From assembly GCA_963817065.1 (NCBI GenBank), contig CAWFMO010000001.1, forward strand, positions 992,001 to 1,056,000: a stretch of DNA of 64,000 nt, in the 5' to 3' direction. This DNA is from CAWFMO01 sp963817065. GTDB lineage: Bacteria > Actinomycetota > Thermoleophilia > Solirubrobacterales > 70-9. The notes beneath the pieces were generated by a model that was given only the letters and a program-made list of their open reading frames with translations, ran no database searches and was not told where the DNA came from. The position numbers were made by a program, and so were the translations under genes. Positions 40,943 to 49,498 of the stretch are shown piece by piece. Each line of letters opens with the position of its first letter. Positions within the stretch are counted from its first letter, which is position 1.

Positions 40943-42646
40943 ATCAACGGGCTCGCGCTCAGCAGGGCGTTTGCTCCCGTCCTGCTCGCCGGTCTGCTGG
41001 TCGCCGCGACCCTCGCGCCGCAGAGCGGCGCCGCCGACGACCGCGCCGAGGGCGAGCCGCGCCCCAACATCGTCGTCGTGATGACCGACGACCAGGACTC
41101 CGAATCGATCACGGCGATGCCGAAGGTCCAGGAGCTGCTCGCCCAGCAAGGCGTCAGCTTCGAGAACAGCTTCGCGAGCTACTCGTTCTGTTGCCCTTCG
41201 CGGGCGACCTTCATGACCGGTCAGTACGCGCACAACCACGGGGTCTTGAGCAACGAGCCGCCGCTCGGCGGCTACGGCAAGCTCAAGCCGACGATCGGCA
41301 ACACGATGCCGGTATGGATGCAGGACGCCGGCTACGCGACGGCGCACATCGGCCGCTACCTACACGGCTATGCGCCCACCGACCCGATCCCGGCCGGTTG
41401 GAGCGAGTGGTACGGCACCTACGGCCAAGGTGCGTTCTGGTACTACATAAACGAGAACGGCGTGAACGTGATCTACGGGAACGGCCTCCTGGAAGACCCC
41501 GCGGCCTACCAGACCGATGTGTTCACCGACAAGGCCGTCGACTTCATCGAGCGCCGTGCCCCCTCGACCCAACCGTTCTTCCTCTCCGCTGCGCCGTTCG
41601 CGCCGCACGTCGAGTGCGGATGCTTCAACGATCCGCGTGCGGCACCGCGCCACGAGAACGCGTTCGCCACCGAGCCGCTGCCCAAGCCGCCTAACTACAA
41701 CGAGGCCGACGTCTCCGACAAGCCCGAGCTGACCCGCAACATGGCACCGATCAACGCCGCCGCCGAGACGGTGATCACCCGTCAATACCGCAACCGTCTC
41801 GAGTCGCTGCTCGCCGTCGACGACATGGTCGGTGAGATCGTCGAGACCCTGACCGCGACCGGGGAGCTCGACAACACCGTGATCATCTTCACTTCCGACA
41901 ACGGCTTCCTCCAGGGCCACCACCGCTGGCGGACCGGCAAGGTGCTTCCCTATGAGCCCTCGATCAAGGTGCCGCTGATCATTCGCGGCCCCGGCGTCCC
42001 CGCGGGCCAGACGCGTGACGAGCTGGTCGCCAACATCGACCTCGTTCCGACGCTCCTCGACCTCGCCGGGGGCACCGCCGGGCGGGACCAGGACGGGCGC
42101 TCGCTGCGGCCGCTGTTCGCCGACCCGGAGCTCGATTGGAACCGCGACATCCTGCTCGAGGCCTGGTACAACGAAGGCGGCGAGTACGTGCCCCAGGACG
42201 TCAAGATCGTATTCCGGGGGCTGCGGACCGACGACTACATGTACGCGCGCCACAGCAACGGCGAGCGCGAGCTCTACGACCTCGAGCAGGACCCCTTCGA
42301 GCTCCAGAGCCGCCACGACGACCCGTCGTATTCCGCAGCGGAGGCCGAGCTCGACGAGGAGCTCGACCGGCTCAGCGAATGCGCGGGAACCGAATGCGGA
42401 GGCAGCGAAGCCCCGCCGCCCGATCCCGATCCCGACCCCGACCCCGACCCCGATCCCGGTCCGGGCGGTGGACCGTCCGACGGCTTCTATGCCGGGCCCG
42501 GCGTCGGGCCCGGAGCCGAGCCGACGGTGGGTCCCCGGAGCTGCAAGCGACTGCGGCGCGCGACGTCGCGGCGCAAGGGCAAGCGTCGGGCCCGAGGCTG
42601 CGCGCCGAAGAAGAAGCGCGCGAAGAAGCGGCGCCCGAAGACCTAG
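40943..42646 (+). CDS. Secreted sulfatase (copy 2), non-canonical start
   Basis: About 567 residues. A signal-peptide-like start (INGLALSRAF, then a hydrophobic stretch, cleavage near SGA) begins in the codon right after the TAG of copy 1, in the same frame, but that codon is ATC and no ATG, GTG or TTG precedes the hydrophobic core; a GTG at 41078 would lose the signal. Domain: VVVMTDDQD, C83-C-P-S-R87 formylglycine site, FTSDNG. C-terminal extension: six Pro-Asp repeats, Gly linker, and a basic tail with two Cys (SCKRLRR to RGCAPKKK). An ATC start, stop readthrough or a sequence error must explain the 5' end. Confidence 0.78.
   Translation: MNGLALSRAFAPVLLAGLLVAATLAPQSGAADDRAEGEPRPNIVVVMTDDQDSESITAMPKVQELLAQQGVSFENSFASYSFCCPSRATFMTGQYAHNHGVLSNEPPLGGYGKLKPTIGNTMPVWMQDAGYATAHIGRYLHGYAPTDPIPAGWSEWYGTYGQGAFWYYINENGVNVIYGNGLLEDPAAYQTDVFTDKAVDFIERRAPSTQPFFLSAAPFAPHVECGCFNDPRAAPRHENAFATEPLPKPPNYNEADVSDKPELTRNMAPINAAAETVITRQYRNRLESLLAVDDMVGEIVETLTATGELDNTVIIFTSDNGFLQGHHRWRTGKVLPYEPSIKVPLIIRGPGVPAGQTRDELVANIDLVPTLLDLAGGTAGRDQDGRSLRPLFADPELDWNRDILLEAWYNEGGEYVPQDVKIVFRGLRTDDYMYARHSNGERELYDLEQDPFELQSRHDDPSYSAAEAELDEELDRLSECAGTECGGSEAPPPDPDPDPDPDPDPGPGGGPSDGFYAGPGVGPGAEPTVGPRSCKRLRRATSRRKGKRRARGCAPKKKRAKKRRPKT
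42419..42454 (+). repeat. Six 6-bp tandem repeats encoding Pro-Asp
   Basis: CCCGAT/CCCGAC repeated six times in the sulfatase copy 2 reading frame, giving a Pro-Asp stalk between the enzyme domain and the basic tail. Likely a length-variable cell-wall-spanning linker. Confidence 0.75.
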
Positions 42647-43749
42647 CCGAGCAGCGCCGCGAGTTGCCGCTCGACGAAGCCATCAGCCGCGAGCGTGCGA
42701 TTGACATCGAAGAGCGCCTCGCCCTCGGCTCGGCGTCGGGCGGGATCGGCGAGCAGCGCCGCGGCCGCGGCCGCGAACTCCTCGTCCCCGGGCTGCGCCG
42801 AGAGCGGCAGGTACTCGCTCGTCGCGCCGATCGCAGCCGGCGAGCCGACGACCGGGACGCCGTGGCGAGCCGCGTCGAGCACCTTGACCCGCACGCCGCC
42901 GCCGATCGGGATCGGTGCGAGCAGGACTGCCGCTGAGCGCCAGGCCTGGTCGAGATCCTCGACGAAGCCCGCGGTCTCGACCCCGGGCAGCTCGGCGGGG
43001 CGCTCGCCCGGTCCCGGCGCGCCGACGATCAGGAGCCGTGCGCCGGGCACCTCGCGCGCGATCCGGGGCCAAAGCGCGAGCAAGCTCGCGAGCGCCTCGG
43101 CGTTCGGCGGCCAGCGGCGGTCGCCGACGAACAGCGCCAGCGGATCGTCGAGCCCCGCCGGCCGCTCGGCCGCGGGCAGGACGAGGTCGAGGCGCGGCCC
43201 CGCGGGCCCCTCGCCGAGCTCGTCGCGCTCGGTGTCGCTGAGGTAGGCGACCTCGGAGGCCGCGCGGACGCTGCGCAGCTCGTCGCGGCGCGTCCGCCGC
43301 GCCTCGAGCGCGAGCAGCGGCCGCAGCGCCGAGCGCCGCCGGCGCAGGACCATCGACTCGAGCACGTCGACGAGGACGAGCAGCCGGTCGCGCGGCGGCA
43401 CACGGCCGGCGTCGATCGCCGACTGGGCCATGTAGGCGCGGCGCGCGACGAGCACGTCGGCGGTGACTTCATCGAGCGCCCGGGTCAGCGCCGCCGGCGC
43501 GAAGCGCGTATGGATCAGGCTCCGTCGCCGGGCGGCGCTCGACCCCGCGAGCCGGGCGAGCCGGACTGGCGGCTTCGGGACCTCGAGGATCTCGTGCCCC
43601 TGGCTCGGAGCCGGGCGCTCGGCGAGCGTCACGACCCCGACGCTCGCGCTCTCGGCCGCCGCTTCGAGCAGCAGCCTCGTGATCCTCGTGTCGCCGTCCT
43701 GGACCTCCCCGAAAGGATGCTTGGAGACGACGAAGACGGCTTTGGTCAT
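42643..43749 (-). CDS. Glycosyltransferase, GT4-like
   Basis: 368 residues. N-terminal VFVVSKHPFGEVQDGDTRIT, then GDRRWPPNAEAL and LLIVGAPGPGERP at the start of the C-terminal nucleotide-binding domain, and APIPIGGGVRVKVLDAARHGVPVVGSPAAIGA as the donor-site region. This is a GT1/GT4-type retaining transferase of the form often annotated in exopolysaccharide clusters. The ATG at 43749 overlaps the upstream methyltransferase stop (ATGA). Convergent with sulfatase copy 2, sharing CTAG. Confidence 0.82.
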   Translation of the reverse strand: MTKAVFVVSKHPFGEVQDGDTRITRLLLEAAAESASVGVVTLAERPAPSQGHEILEVPKPPVRLARLAGSSAARRRSLIHTRFAPAALTRALDEVTADVLVARRAYMAQSAIDAGRVPPRDRLLVLVDVLESMVLRRRRSALRPLLALEARRTRRDELRSVRAASEVAYLSDTERDELGEGPAGPRLDLVLPAAERPAGLDDPLALFVGDRRWPPNAEALASLLALWPRIAREVPGARLLIVGAPGPGERPAELPGVETAGFVEDLDQAWRSAAVLLAPIPIGGGVRVKVLDAARHGVPVVGSPAAIGATSEYLPLSAQPGDEEFAAAAAALLADPARRRAEGEALFDVNRTLAADGFVERQLAALLG

Positions 43750-44507
43750 TTCCGCGCCGCGAGCAGGTAGTACGGGGCGAGGTCGCGCCGGTCGCGCCGG
43801 TAGGTCCACTCCTCGTAGGCGACGTAGCCGGCGGTCAGCAGCCTCGAGAACAGCACGTATCCCGCCCCCGTGTAGAGCGGCACGACCTCGGCCTCCGACC
43901 AGTCGCCGTCGAGCAGTGCGTTGAGCTCGGTGTGCGAGCAGCGGTCATACAGCGCGGGGAAGACGCTGTCTGGCTCGCGCGACTGCGTCCTCGAGAGCAC
44001 CGTCTTCGAGAGCCGGCCCGGGAGCATCCGGTTGGCGAGCGAGAAGGGGGAGTTGGCGCCGGCGAGCTGGGCGAGCACGCTCCCGCCCGGCTTCAGGTAG
44101 GAGCGGATGTTCTCGAGCACCGCCGCGGTCGATGTCACGTGCTCGAAGGCGAAGAAGCTGAGCACGAGGTCGAACCTGCCCTCGAGCGACTCGACCCGCT
44201 CCTCGGCCGGCGCGGTCACGGTCTCGTCGTAGCTGCCCGGCTCGGCCTCGGCGAGCTCCTCGGCGTCGAGGTCGAGGCCGACGTAGCTCGAGCCGTCGGG
44301 CCGCTCGGGGGGCGCGAGCGTCGGGCGTCGCCCCGCGCCGACGTCGAGGATCGCAATCCCGGGCGCGAGCAGCGCGCCGAGCCGCTCGCGGAACCGCTGG
44401 TCCCAGAGGTCGGTGCCGTAGCGCGGCGGCAGGGTTCGCCGCCCCGCGTCGCGGATCGTCCGCAGCGGGCCCGCCGGCTCGGGCGCGATGTTGAACCGCC
44501 GCCGCAC
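43746..44507 (-). CDS. SAM-dependent methyltransferase (Methyltransf_11/23-like)
   Basis: 253 residues. ILDVGAGRRPTLAPPERP is SAM motif I, YVGLDLDAEEL motif II, FDLVLSFFAFEHV motif IV and SYLKPGGSVLAQLAG the post-motif strand, followed by a C-terminal segment with VLFSRLLTAGYVAYEEW that may touch the membrane. GTG start 10 bp after the upstream O-antigen-ligase-type gene. Likely methylates a sugar or lipid intermediate. Confidence 0.8.
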   Translation of the reverse strand: MRRRFNIAPEPAGPLRTIRDAGRRTLPPRYGTDLWDQRFRERLGALLAPGIAILDVGAGRRPTLAPPERPDGSSYVGLDLDAEELAEAEPGSYDETVTAPAEERVESLEGRFDLVLSFFAFEHVTSTAAVLENIRSYLKPGGSVLAQLAGANSPFSLANRMLPGRLSKTVLSRTQSREPDSVFPALYDRCSHTELNALLDGDWSEAEVVPLYTGAGYVLFSRLLTAGYVAYEEWTYRRDRRDLAPYYLLAARK

Positions 44508-44517
44508 CGCGGCCCGC

Positions 44518-45978
44518 TCAGGCGTGGGCGAGCTCGCGCTCGGCCGGCGGCGTCGCGAGGCCCGGCCGAGGAGGGTCTTGCTCCTCCGCCGGCGCGGTGG
44601 GCGCCGGTTGGCTCATCCGCTGCTGGCGCCAGAGCCGGGCGGCGAGCCCGGCGAGCAGGATCGTGACGAGGAAGAACGCGTTCGCGCCGTAGGAGTAGCC
44701 GGTGATCGCGTCGACGGCGAGCACGAGGAAGGTCGCGACGAGCGCCATCGCGAGCGAGTGCTCGAACGGGTCGCGGTTCTTGAGCGCTCCGAGCAGCGTC
44801 TGGATCACGGCGAAGAACAGCCAGGCGGCCGCGATCAACCCCGGGACCCCGAGCTCGGTCGCGATCACGAGCGGCGTGTCGTGGGCGTTCGAGGGCGCCC
44901 CGACCAGGTAGACGAGGTCGTACTCGGCCGCGCGCACGGGCAGGTTCTTGGGCCCGAATCCAAACGGGAAGTTGTCGATGAACATCTCCGGCGTCTTGCG
45001 CCAGATCTGGAACCGGAGCTCGGCGGTGTGGGTGTCGGGCGAGCCGATCGAGCTGATCCGCTCCTCGATCACCTCGGTGTCGAACACGGCCGGGGCCGGA
45101 TTGAACTTGGTCACGAACATCGCGAGGACCACGATCGCCAGCCCGAGCGCCGGCTTGCGCGCCGGGCGCCAGAAAACCACCAGCCAGAGGCAGGCGACCG
45201 CGAGCGCGACCATCGCGCTCCTCGCCAGCGCCAGCGCCAGGGCGCCGAACGAGAGCGTCGTCGCCGCGAGCCCGAGGGCCCGATAGAGGGGCAGGCGCCC
45301 CCGGAGCATGAACGCGAGCTGGACCGGGACGATCAAGGCGATGAAGGTCCCGAGCAGCACCGGGCTCGCGAACGGGCCGACCGCGCGGTTGGTGACGATC
45401 CCGCCGAAATCCTGCACGTACTGCGTCCCGCCCGCCGACTTGACGATCGCGACCGCCGCCACGATCGCGCCGGTGATCGCGATCACCCCGGCGAGCCGCT
45501 CGGTGGCGTGCTCGTCGGGGTCGGAGACGACGGCGAGCAGCAGCAGGAGCCCTGCAGTCCACATGAACATCTGCTTGAAGACCACGAACTGGTCGGTGGC
45601 GAGAAACAGGCTCGGGATGTGCGCCGCGAGCAGCAGCAGGATCGGGCCGAGCAGCAGCGTGCGCGGGATCTCGCCGCCCTTCGCGAGCCTGCGCGCGAGC
45701 CAGCCGACGGCCGCGGCGACGAGGACGGCCTCGGTCGGCGTGATGCCGAAGTTCTGGGACTGGGCCGTCGCGGTCTCGAACGGGATCAGGATCACGGCGA
45801 GGTAGATCGCGTAGATCGGGCGCAGCAGCGCCAGCGCGCCGACCGCGATAACGCCGAGCCCGATCGCGGGGTAGAGCAGCTCGGTCTCCGAGCCGAAGAT
45901 CGCGAGCAGTCCGGCGAGCGCACCCACCGGAAACACGTAGTGCGCCCAGCCGGCGGTGGCTCTGGGGCTCAGGGTCAA
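44518..45978 (-). CDS. O-antigen ligase/polymerase (Wzy_C-type) membrane protein
   Basis: 486 residues with about 12 membrane helices and one large outside loop (about 315-375) holding RFQIWRKTPEMF and FGFGPKNL, followed by NAHDTPLVIATELGVPGL, the Wzy_C/WaaL pattern with its key His. It polymerises or ligates undecaprenyl-linked repeats at the outer face. The start is TTG 45978 overlapping the upstream Wzz/kinase stop as TTGA. The Pro/Glu-rich C-terminal tail is cytosolic. A second protein of this class is at 49985. Confidence 0.85.
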   Translation of the reverse strand: MTLSPRATAGWAHYVFPVGALAGLLAIFGSETELLYPAIGLGVIAVGALALLRPIYAIYLAVILIPFETATAQSQNFGITPTEAVLVAAAVGWLARRLAKGGEIPRTLLLGPILLLLAAHIPSLFLATDQFVVFKQMFMWTAGLLLLLAVVSDPDEHATERLAGVIAITGAIVAAVAIVKSAGGTQYVQDFGGIVTNRAVGPFASPVLLGTFIALIVPVQLAFMLRGRLPLYRALGLAATTLSFGALALALARSAMVALAVACLWLVVFWRPARKPALGLAIVVLAMFVTKFNPAPAVFDTEVIEERISSIGSPDTHTAELRFQIWRKTPEMFIDNFPFGFGPKNLPVRAAEYDLVYLVGAPSNAHDTPLVIATELGVPGLIAAAWLFFAVIQTLLGALKNRDPFEHSLAMALVATFLVLAVDAITGYSYGANAFFLVTILLAGLAARLWRQQRMSQPAPTAPAEEQDPPRPGLATPPAERELAHA

Positions 45979-47513
45979 CTTGGGGGCGCTGCTGCGGCGC
46001 GGGAGGAGGTGCGGTACGACGAGTAGTACCCGTAGTAGTCGTCCTCACCGCCGCGCTGAACCCCGGTGATCACGAGGCCGGTCGGCTTGTCGGAGAGATG
46101 CTCGAGAGCCTGCTTGGCGGCCTGGGCCTGATCGCGCGTCGTCTGGTCGAGCCGGACGCAGAACAGCACCCCGTCGACCTCGGGCACGAGCTGGAGCGTG
46201 TCGCTGACCGGGAGCAGCGGCGCGCTGTCGAAGACGACCAGGTCGTAGGCGTCGCTGACCTCTCCGACGAAGTCCTTGAACTTCTGCGAGGCGATCATCT
46301 CGGTCGGCTGGAAGACGTTCTCGCCGGCGGGGATCAGCGGCAGCACGTCGATCGCCTCGCGGCCCTTGACCTCGACCGTCCGCAGGATGTCCTTCGGCTT
46401 CAACCCGTTGCCGAGATACTCGGAGAGCCCCGGGGTGCCCTCGACGCCGAAGCGCGTGGCGAGCACCGGGCGGCGGAAGTCGCACTCGACGAGCAGCGTG
46501 CGGCGGCCGGCGACCGCGCTCACGTAGGCGTACCAGGCGGCGACCGTGCTCTTGCCCTCCTCGGGCAGCGCGCTGGTCACGACCAGCGAGGAGATCTCCT
46601 CGTCGCCGGGTAGGAAGTCGACGTTCGTGCGCAGGATCCGGAACGCCTCGAGGTCGTCCTCGGAGACGAAGCTGTCGCCGTTGCGGCCGATCCCGGTCAG
46701 CCCGAGGGTGTCGGAGCGGACGTAACCGACGAGCGGCAGCCCGAGCTCGCGCTGGACCTCGTGCGAGTCCTTGATCCGGCGGTCGAGCGCGTTGCGAAGG
46801 AAGGCGGCGCCGATCCCGAGCAGCAGGCCGAGGATCGCGGCGAGGATCGTGTCCCTGACCGGCTTCGGGGAGGAGGGGCTGTCCGGCTCCGTTGCGGGCC
46901 GGGTGACTGCGACCGGCTCGGCGACCCTGCTCAGCGTGTCGAGGCGTCCGATCGCGGTGTTGTAGGAGGCCTCGAGCGAGGGATCGAGCCCACCCTCGTC
47001 GAGGGCCCGCTGGAGTTCCTTGACCGACTGGGCGTACCTCTTGCGCTGCTCGGTCTGGACCGCGAGCGTGGTCTCGTCCGCGAAGGCGTTCGCGAGCAGC
47101 GCCGACTCGTCGGCGTCGCCGCTCGAAGCTTCGATCGCGACCAGGTTCGAGTCGGTCTGGACCTCGGCGGTGATCGAGTCGCGAAGCTCGTCCTCGCTCA
47201 TGTCGAGCTCGGGCACCTGCTTGGCGACGCGCTGGACGACGTCGTCGCGGGTGACGACCCGGCTGTCGGCCGCGGCTGCCGCGGCGGGGTTGAGGTCCGG
47301 GATCACCTGCGAGCCCGGCGCGACGACGGTCAGGTCGGCGCTCGGGTTCTTGAACTCGAGCGTCGCCTCGGCCGTGTAAGTGGGGTCCTTGAGAACCGAA
47401 TAGCCGATTCCGATCGCGACCGCGACCAGCGTGATCCCGAGGATCAGCCAGCGCTGGTTGCGCAGCACCGCAAAGTAGTCGCGGAGCGACGTCGTGTCGT
47501 TGGAATCAGGCAT
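45975..47513 (-). CDS. Wzz-domain tyrosine kinase (BY-kinase), chain-length regulator
   Basis: 512 residues. Wzz domain with two membrane helices (22-40 and 222-239) flanking a coiled extracytoplasmic region, then a cytosolic BY-kinase domain with Walker A SALPEEGKST (314-323), ECDFRRP (Walker A') and VFDSAPLL (Walker B), and a C-terminal Tyr cluster (DYYGYYSSY) for autophosphorylation. It controls polymer length and export. Unlike Gram-positive CapA/CapB splits, both parts are in one chain. AAGGAGG lies 11 nt before the ATG at 47513. Coupled to the ligase/polymerase-type gene by TTGA. Confidence 0.93.
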   Translation of the reverse strand: MPDSNDTTSLRDYFAVLRNQRWLILGITLVAVAIGIGYSVLKDPTYTAEATLEFKNPSADLTVVAPGSQVIPDLNPAAAAAADSRVVTRDDVVQRVAKQVPELDMSEDELRDSITAEVQTDSNLVAIEASSGDADESALLANAFADETTLAVQTEQRKRYAQSVKELQRALDEGGLDPSLEASYNTAIGRLDTLSRVAEPVAVTRPATEPDSPSSPKPVRDTILAAILGLLLGIGAAFLRNALDRRIKDSHEVQRELGLPLVGYVRSDTLGLTGIGRNGDSFVSEDDLEAFRILRTNVDFLPGDEEISSLVVTSALPEEGKSTVAAWYAYVSAVAGRRTLLVECDFRRPVLATRFGVEGTPGLSEYLGNGLKPKDILRTVEVKGREAIDVLPLIPAGENVFQPTEMIASQKFKDFVGEVSDAYDLVVFDSAPLLPVSDTLQLVPEVDGVLFCVRLDQTTRDQAQAAKQALEHLSDKPTGLVITGVQRGGEDDYYGYYSSYRTSSRAAAAPPS

Positions 47514-47524
47514 GCAGTCGGAGT

Positions 47525-47531
47525 CCTCCTT
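47525..47531 (-). promoter_or_regulatory. Shine-Dalgarno AAGGAGG for wzz-type gene
   Basis: Near-perfect ribosome binding site 11 nt before the ATG at 47513; the spacing is a little long. Confidence 0.5.
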
Positions 47532-47597
47532 GGGTCGGTGAATCTAGCAGCGTCGTACGGGTCCCTGCCGCAATTCCTTGGGCCGGCGGCGGAATGA

Positions 47598-47603
47598 TAG
47601 CCT
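47598..47603 (+). promoter_or_regulatory. -10-like hexamer for basic coiled-coil protein
   Basis: TAGCCT ends 8 bp before the ATG at 47612. Confidence 0.35.
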
Positions 47604-47611
47604 GGCGCGGA

Positions 47612-48085
47612 ATGAGCAACGGCGGTCGCAAGGACGGGACCGGCGCGAGCGCCTGGCATACGAACGCCGGTGGATCGGGCCGGGCTCCAAGCAAGAAGGC
47701 TTCGGCGCGTTCAGCGAAGTCGAAGCGCTCCTCCTCGGCGAAGAGCGCGAGCTCGCGGCGCGCGAAGCGCAGCGAGTGGCTGCCGGACGCCGTCGCGACC
47801 AAATCAGGATCTGCCTCCGGCGGTCCCAAGAGCTCCAGGAACAAGGCCGCGGCCTCCGAGCGCCCCGGCCCCGAGTCCTCCCAGCCGCGGCCGAAGAAGC
47901 GGTTCGGCCGGGTGATGGAGAAGCGCCGGCTTACGTCCGAGCTGCGCCGCACCCAGCGCGACCTCGACGCCGCGAACGCCAAGATCGAGAAGCTCGAGGA
48001 CGAGCTCGCCAAGGCTCGCACCAAGGCCGCCGCGGCCAAGAAGCCCAGCGCAAAGTCTCCCGCGGCCGCTTCGAAGAAGTCCTAG
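47612..48085 (+). CDS. Lys/Ala/Ser-rich basic coiled-coil protein
   Basis: 157 residues, strongly basic. The first 95 residues are low-complexity Ser/Lys/Ala/Gly; residues about 96-140 (RVMEKRRLTSELRRTQRDLDAANAKIEKLEDELAKA) form a predicted coiled coil; the end is Lys/Ala/Ser-rich and histone H1-like. No signal peptide or membrane helix, so a cytosolic nucleic-acid- or polymer-binding role is possible. No family assigned. Stop shares CTAG with the convergent glycosidase gene. Confidence 0.6.
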   Translation: MSNGGRKDGTGASAWHTNAGGSGRAPSKKASARSAKSKRSSSAKSASSRRAKRSEWLPDAVATKSGSASGGPKSSRNKAAASERPGPESSQPRPKKRFGRVMEKRRLTSELRRTQRDLDAANAKIEKLEDELAKARTKAAAAKKPSAKSPAAASKKS

Positions 48086-49494
48086 CCCGCCCCGCGCGCC
48101 GGCTTCTCGGCCGGCCTGCGGCGAACCGTCCAGATCAGGCTCTGCTCTCCGCCGAGCGTCGCCCGCAGCTTCGCCGCTCCGCGTAGCTTCAGGACCTTGG
48201 TGAAGACGTCGCCGGCGGCGACGCCGAGCGAGCTGACCGTCCGGCCGCTGCGCTGCACCTGCACGGTCCCCGAGCTCGGCGCCTTGCCCCAGATCCGCAC
48301 CCGGCGGGGGGAGAGCCGCTCGGCGACGAACGGGAACCGGAACGTGGCCAGCGACGGCTTCGCCTGACCGTCGGCGAAGAACAGCCCGGCCTGGCTCCCG
48401 AGCGGATCGGCCGGGTTGAATGCGGCGTCCTGGAGCTGGAGGTTGAGCGCGACCTGGGCCTTCGACTTCCAGAACAGATAGAGGGCGTGCTGTATCCACA
48501 CCGCCTGCTTGGCCGGGGCCACGCCGCGGATCGGGTTCGGGGGGTTGGTGTTCCACCAGAACTCGGTCACCCAGAGCGGGTGCCGCCGCGGGCTCAGCCG
48601 CAGCTTGCGCTCCGCGGCCCGCAGCACGCGCATGACTTCGGGCAGGTCCGGGGTCGAGGCGTCGTCCGGGTTGATCGCGCTGCGCAGCGGCCCGCCCGAG
48701 GTGTTGATCGGATGGTGGGCGAGGACGTCGAACCTGGGCTTGACCGGGCAGCGGGCGCGGCGCAGCTTGGCCCGGTTCTTGACGCAGAGGAACGAGCGCA
48801 GGAAGGCGATCGGGCGGATCCGCGCGCCGCCCGGCTTGTCGCCGTAGGGCGCGGTCCCGCCGGTGACGACGAGGTTGTCGGCGCGGACGCCCTTGACGCC
48901 GTCGTAGAACGCGTTGACGAGGTCGCGGAAGATCGCCGGGCTCCTCGGGCCGCCCTGCCACTGCGGGGTCAGGTAGTCGGAGAGGTTGGGCTCGTTCCAG
49001 GCCTGATAGTTGCGGACCGCCGGCAGCGTCCCGCCCTGCGGGTCGGGAAACGAGCCGTCGTAGCGACGCGCCAGCGCCTGCCCGAACGTCCCGAACGCCG
49101 CCGCCTGCGGCTCCCAGGTTCCGGCCGGGGCGCCGGCGGGGCGGTTTGCGCCCTCGGCCCAGCGCGGCGCGAACGCGGCGGTGAGCAGGACGTCGAGCCC
49201 GCGCGCGCTCGCGCCGCGGACCGCGTTGTCGATCGCGGTGAACCGGTACGCGGGGTCGGCGGGGTTGGCCGGGTTGGCGGGCTGGGTCGGCGCGACCGCA
49301 CCCCAGGCCACCGAGATGCGGATCATCCCCGCGCGCGCCTCGACCGTGCGGTCGAACGCGAGGTTGCGCTCGGCCGCGTCGGGCGAGGCGTAGCGGCCCT
49401 CGACGAAGCCGGTCGTCAGCCCGCGGGCCGCTTGCGCCGAGCCGCAGAACGCGAGCAGCGCGATGCATGCCAGCGCCGGTCCGAGGCGCCGCAT
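48082..49494 (-). CDS. Secreted glycoside hydrolase, clan GH-A-like
   Basis: 470 residues. Signal peptide (1-22, cleavage near AQA), then a TIM-barrel-type domain: acid/base E168 in QAWNEPNLSDY (NEP motif) and nucleophile E311 in LWVTEFWW, the spacing of clan GH-A enzymes such as GH5/GH39/GH51. The C-terminal 80 residues form a small beta-domain. It contains a Pro-Ala-Asn repeat (PANPANPADP). It probably trims or degrades the surface polysaccharide. The ATG at 49494 lies 4 bp after the stop of the upstream small membrane protein gene. Confidence 0.82.
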   Translation of the reverse strand: MRRLGPALACIALLAFCGSAQAARGLTTGFVEGRYASPDAAERNLAFDRTVEARAGMIRISVAWGAVAPTQPANPANPADPAYRFTAIDNAVRGASARGLDVLLTAAFAPRWAEGANRPAGAPAGTWEPQAAAFGTFGQALARRYDGSFPDPQGGTLPAVRNYQAWNEPNLSDYLTPQWQGGPRSPAIFRDLVNAFYDGVKGVRADNLVVTGGTAPYGDKPGGARIRPIAFLRSFLCVKNRAKLRRARCPVKPRFDVLAHHPINTSGGPLRSAINPDDASTPDLPEVMRVLRAAERKLRLSPRRHPLWVTEFWWNTNPPNPIRGVAPAKQAVWIQHALYLFWKSKAQVALNLQLQDAAFNPADPLGSQAGLFFADGQAKPSLATFRFPFVAERLSPRRVRIWGKAPSSGTVQVQRSGRTVSSLGVAAGDVFTKVLKLRGAAKLRATLGGEQSLIWTVRRRPAEKPARGAG

Positions 49495-49498
49495 CGGC

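Noticed and set aside
40943..41078. Frameshift in sulfatase 2 as the cause of its missing start
   Set aside because: The frame is uninterrupted from the sulfatase 1 stop into the enzyme core; what is missing is a start codon, not a frame. A base-substitution error remains possible.
42419..42454. Short tandem repeat as a CRISPR-like array
   Set aside because: Units of 6 bp in the reading frame of the sulfatase encode Pro-Asp; no spacers.
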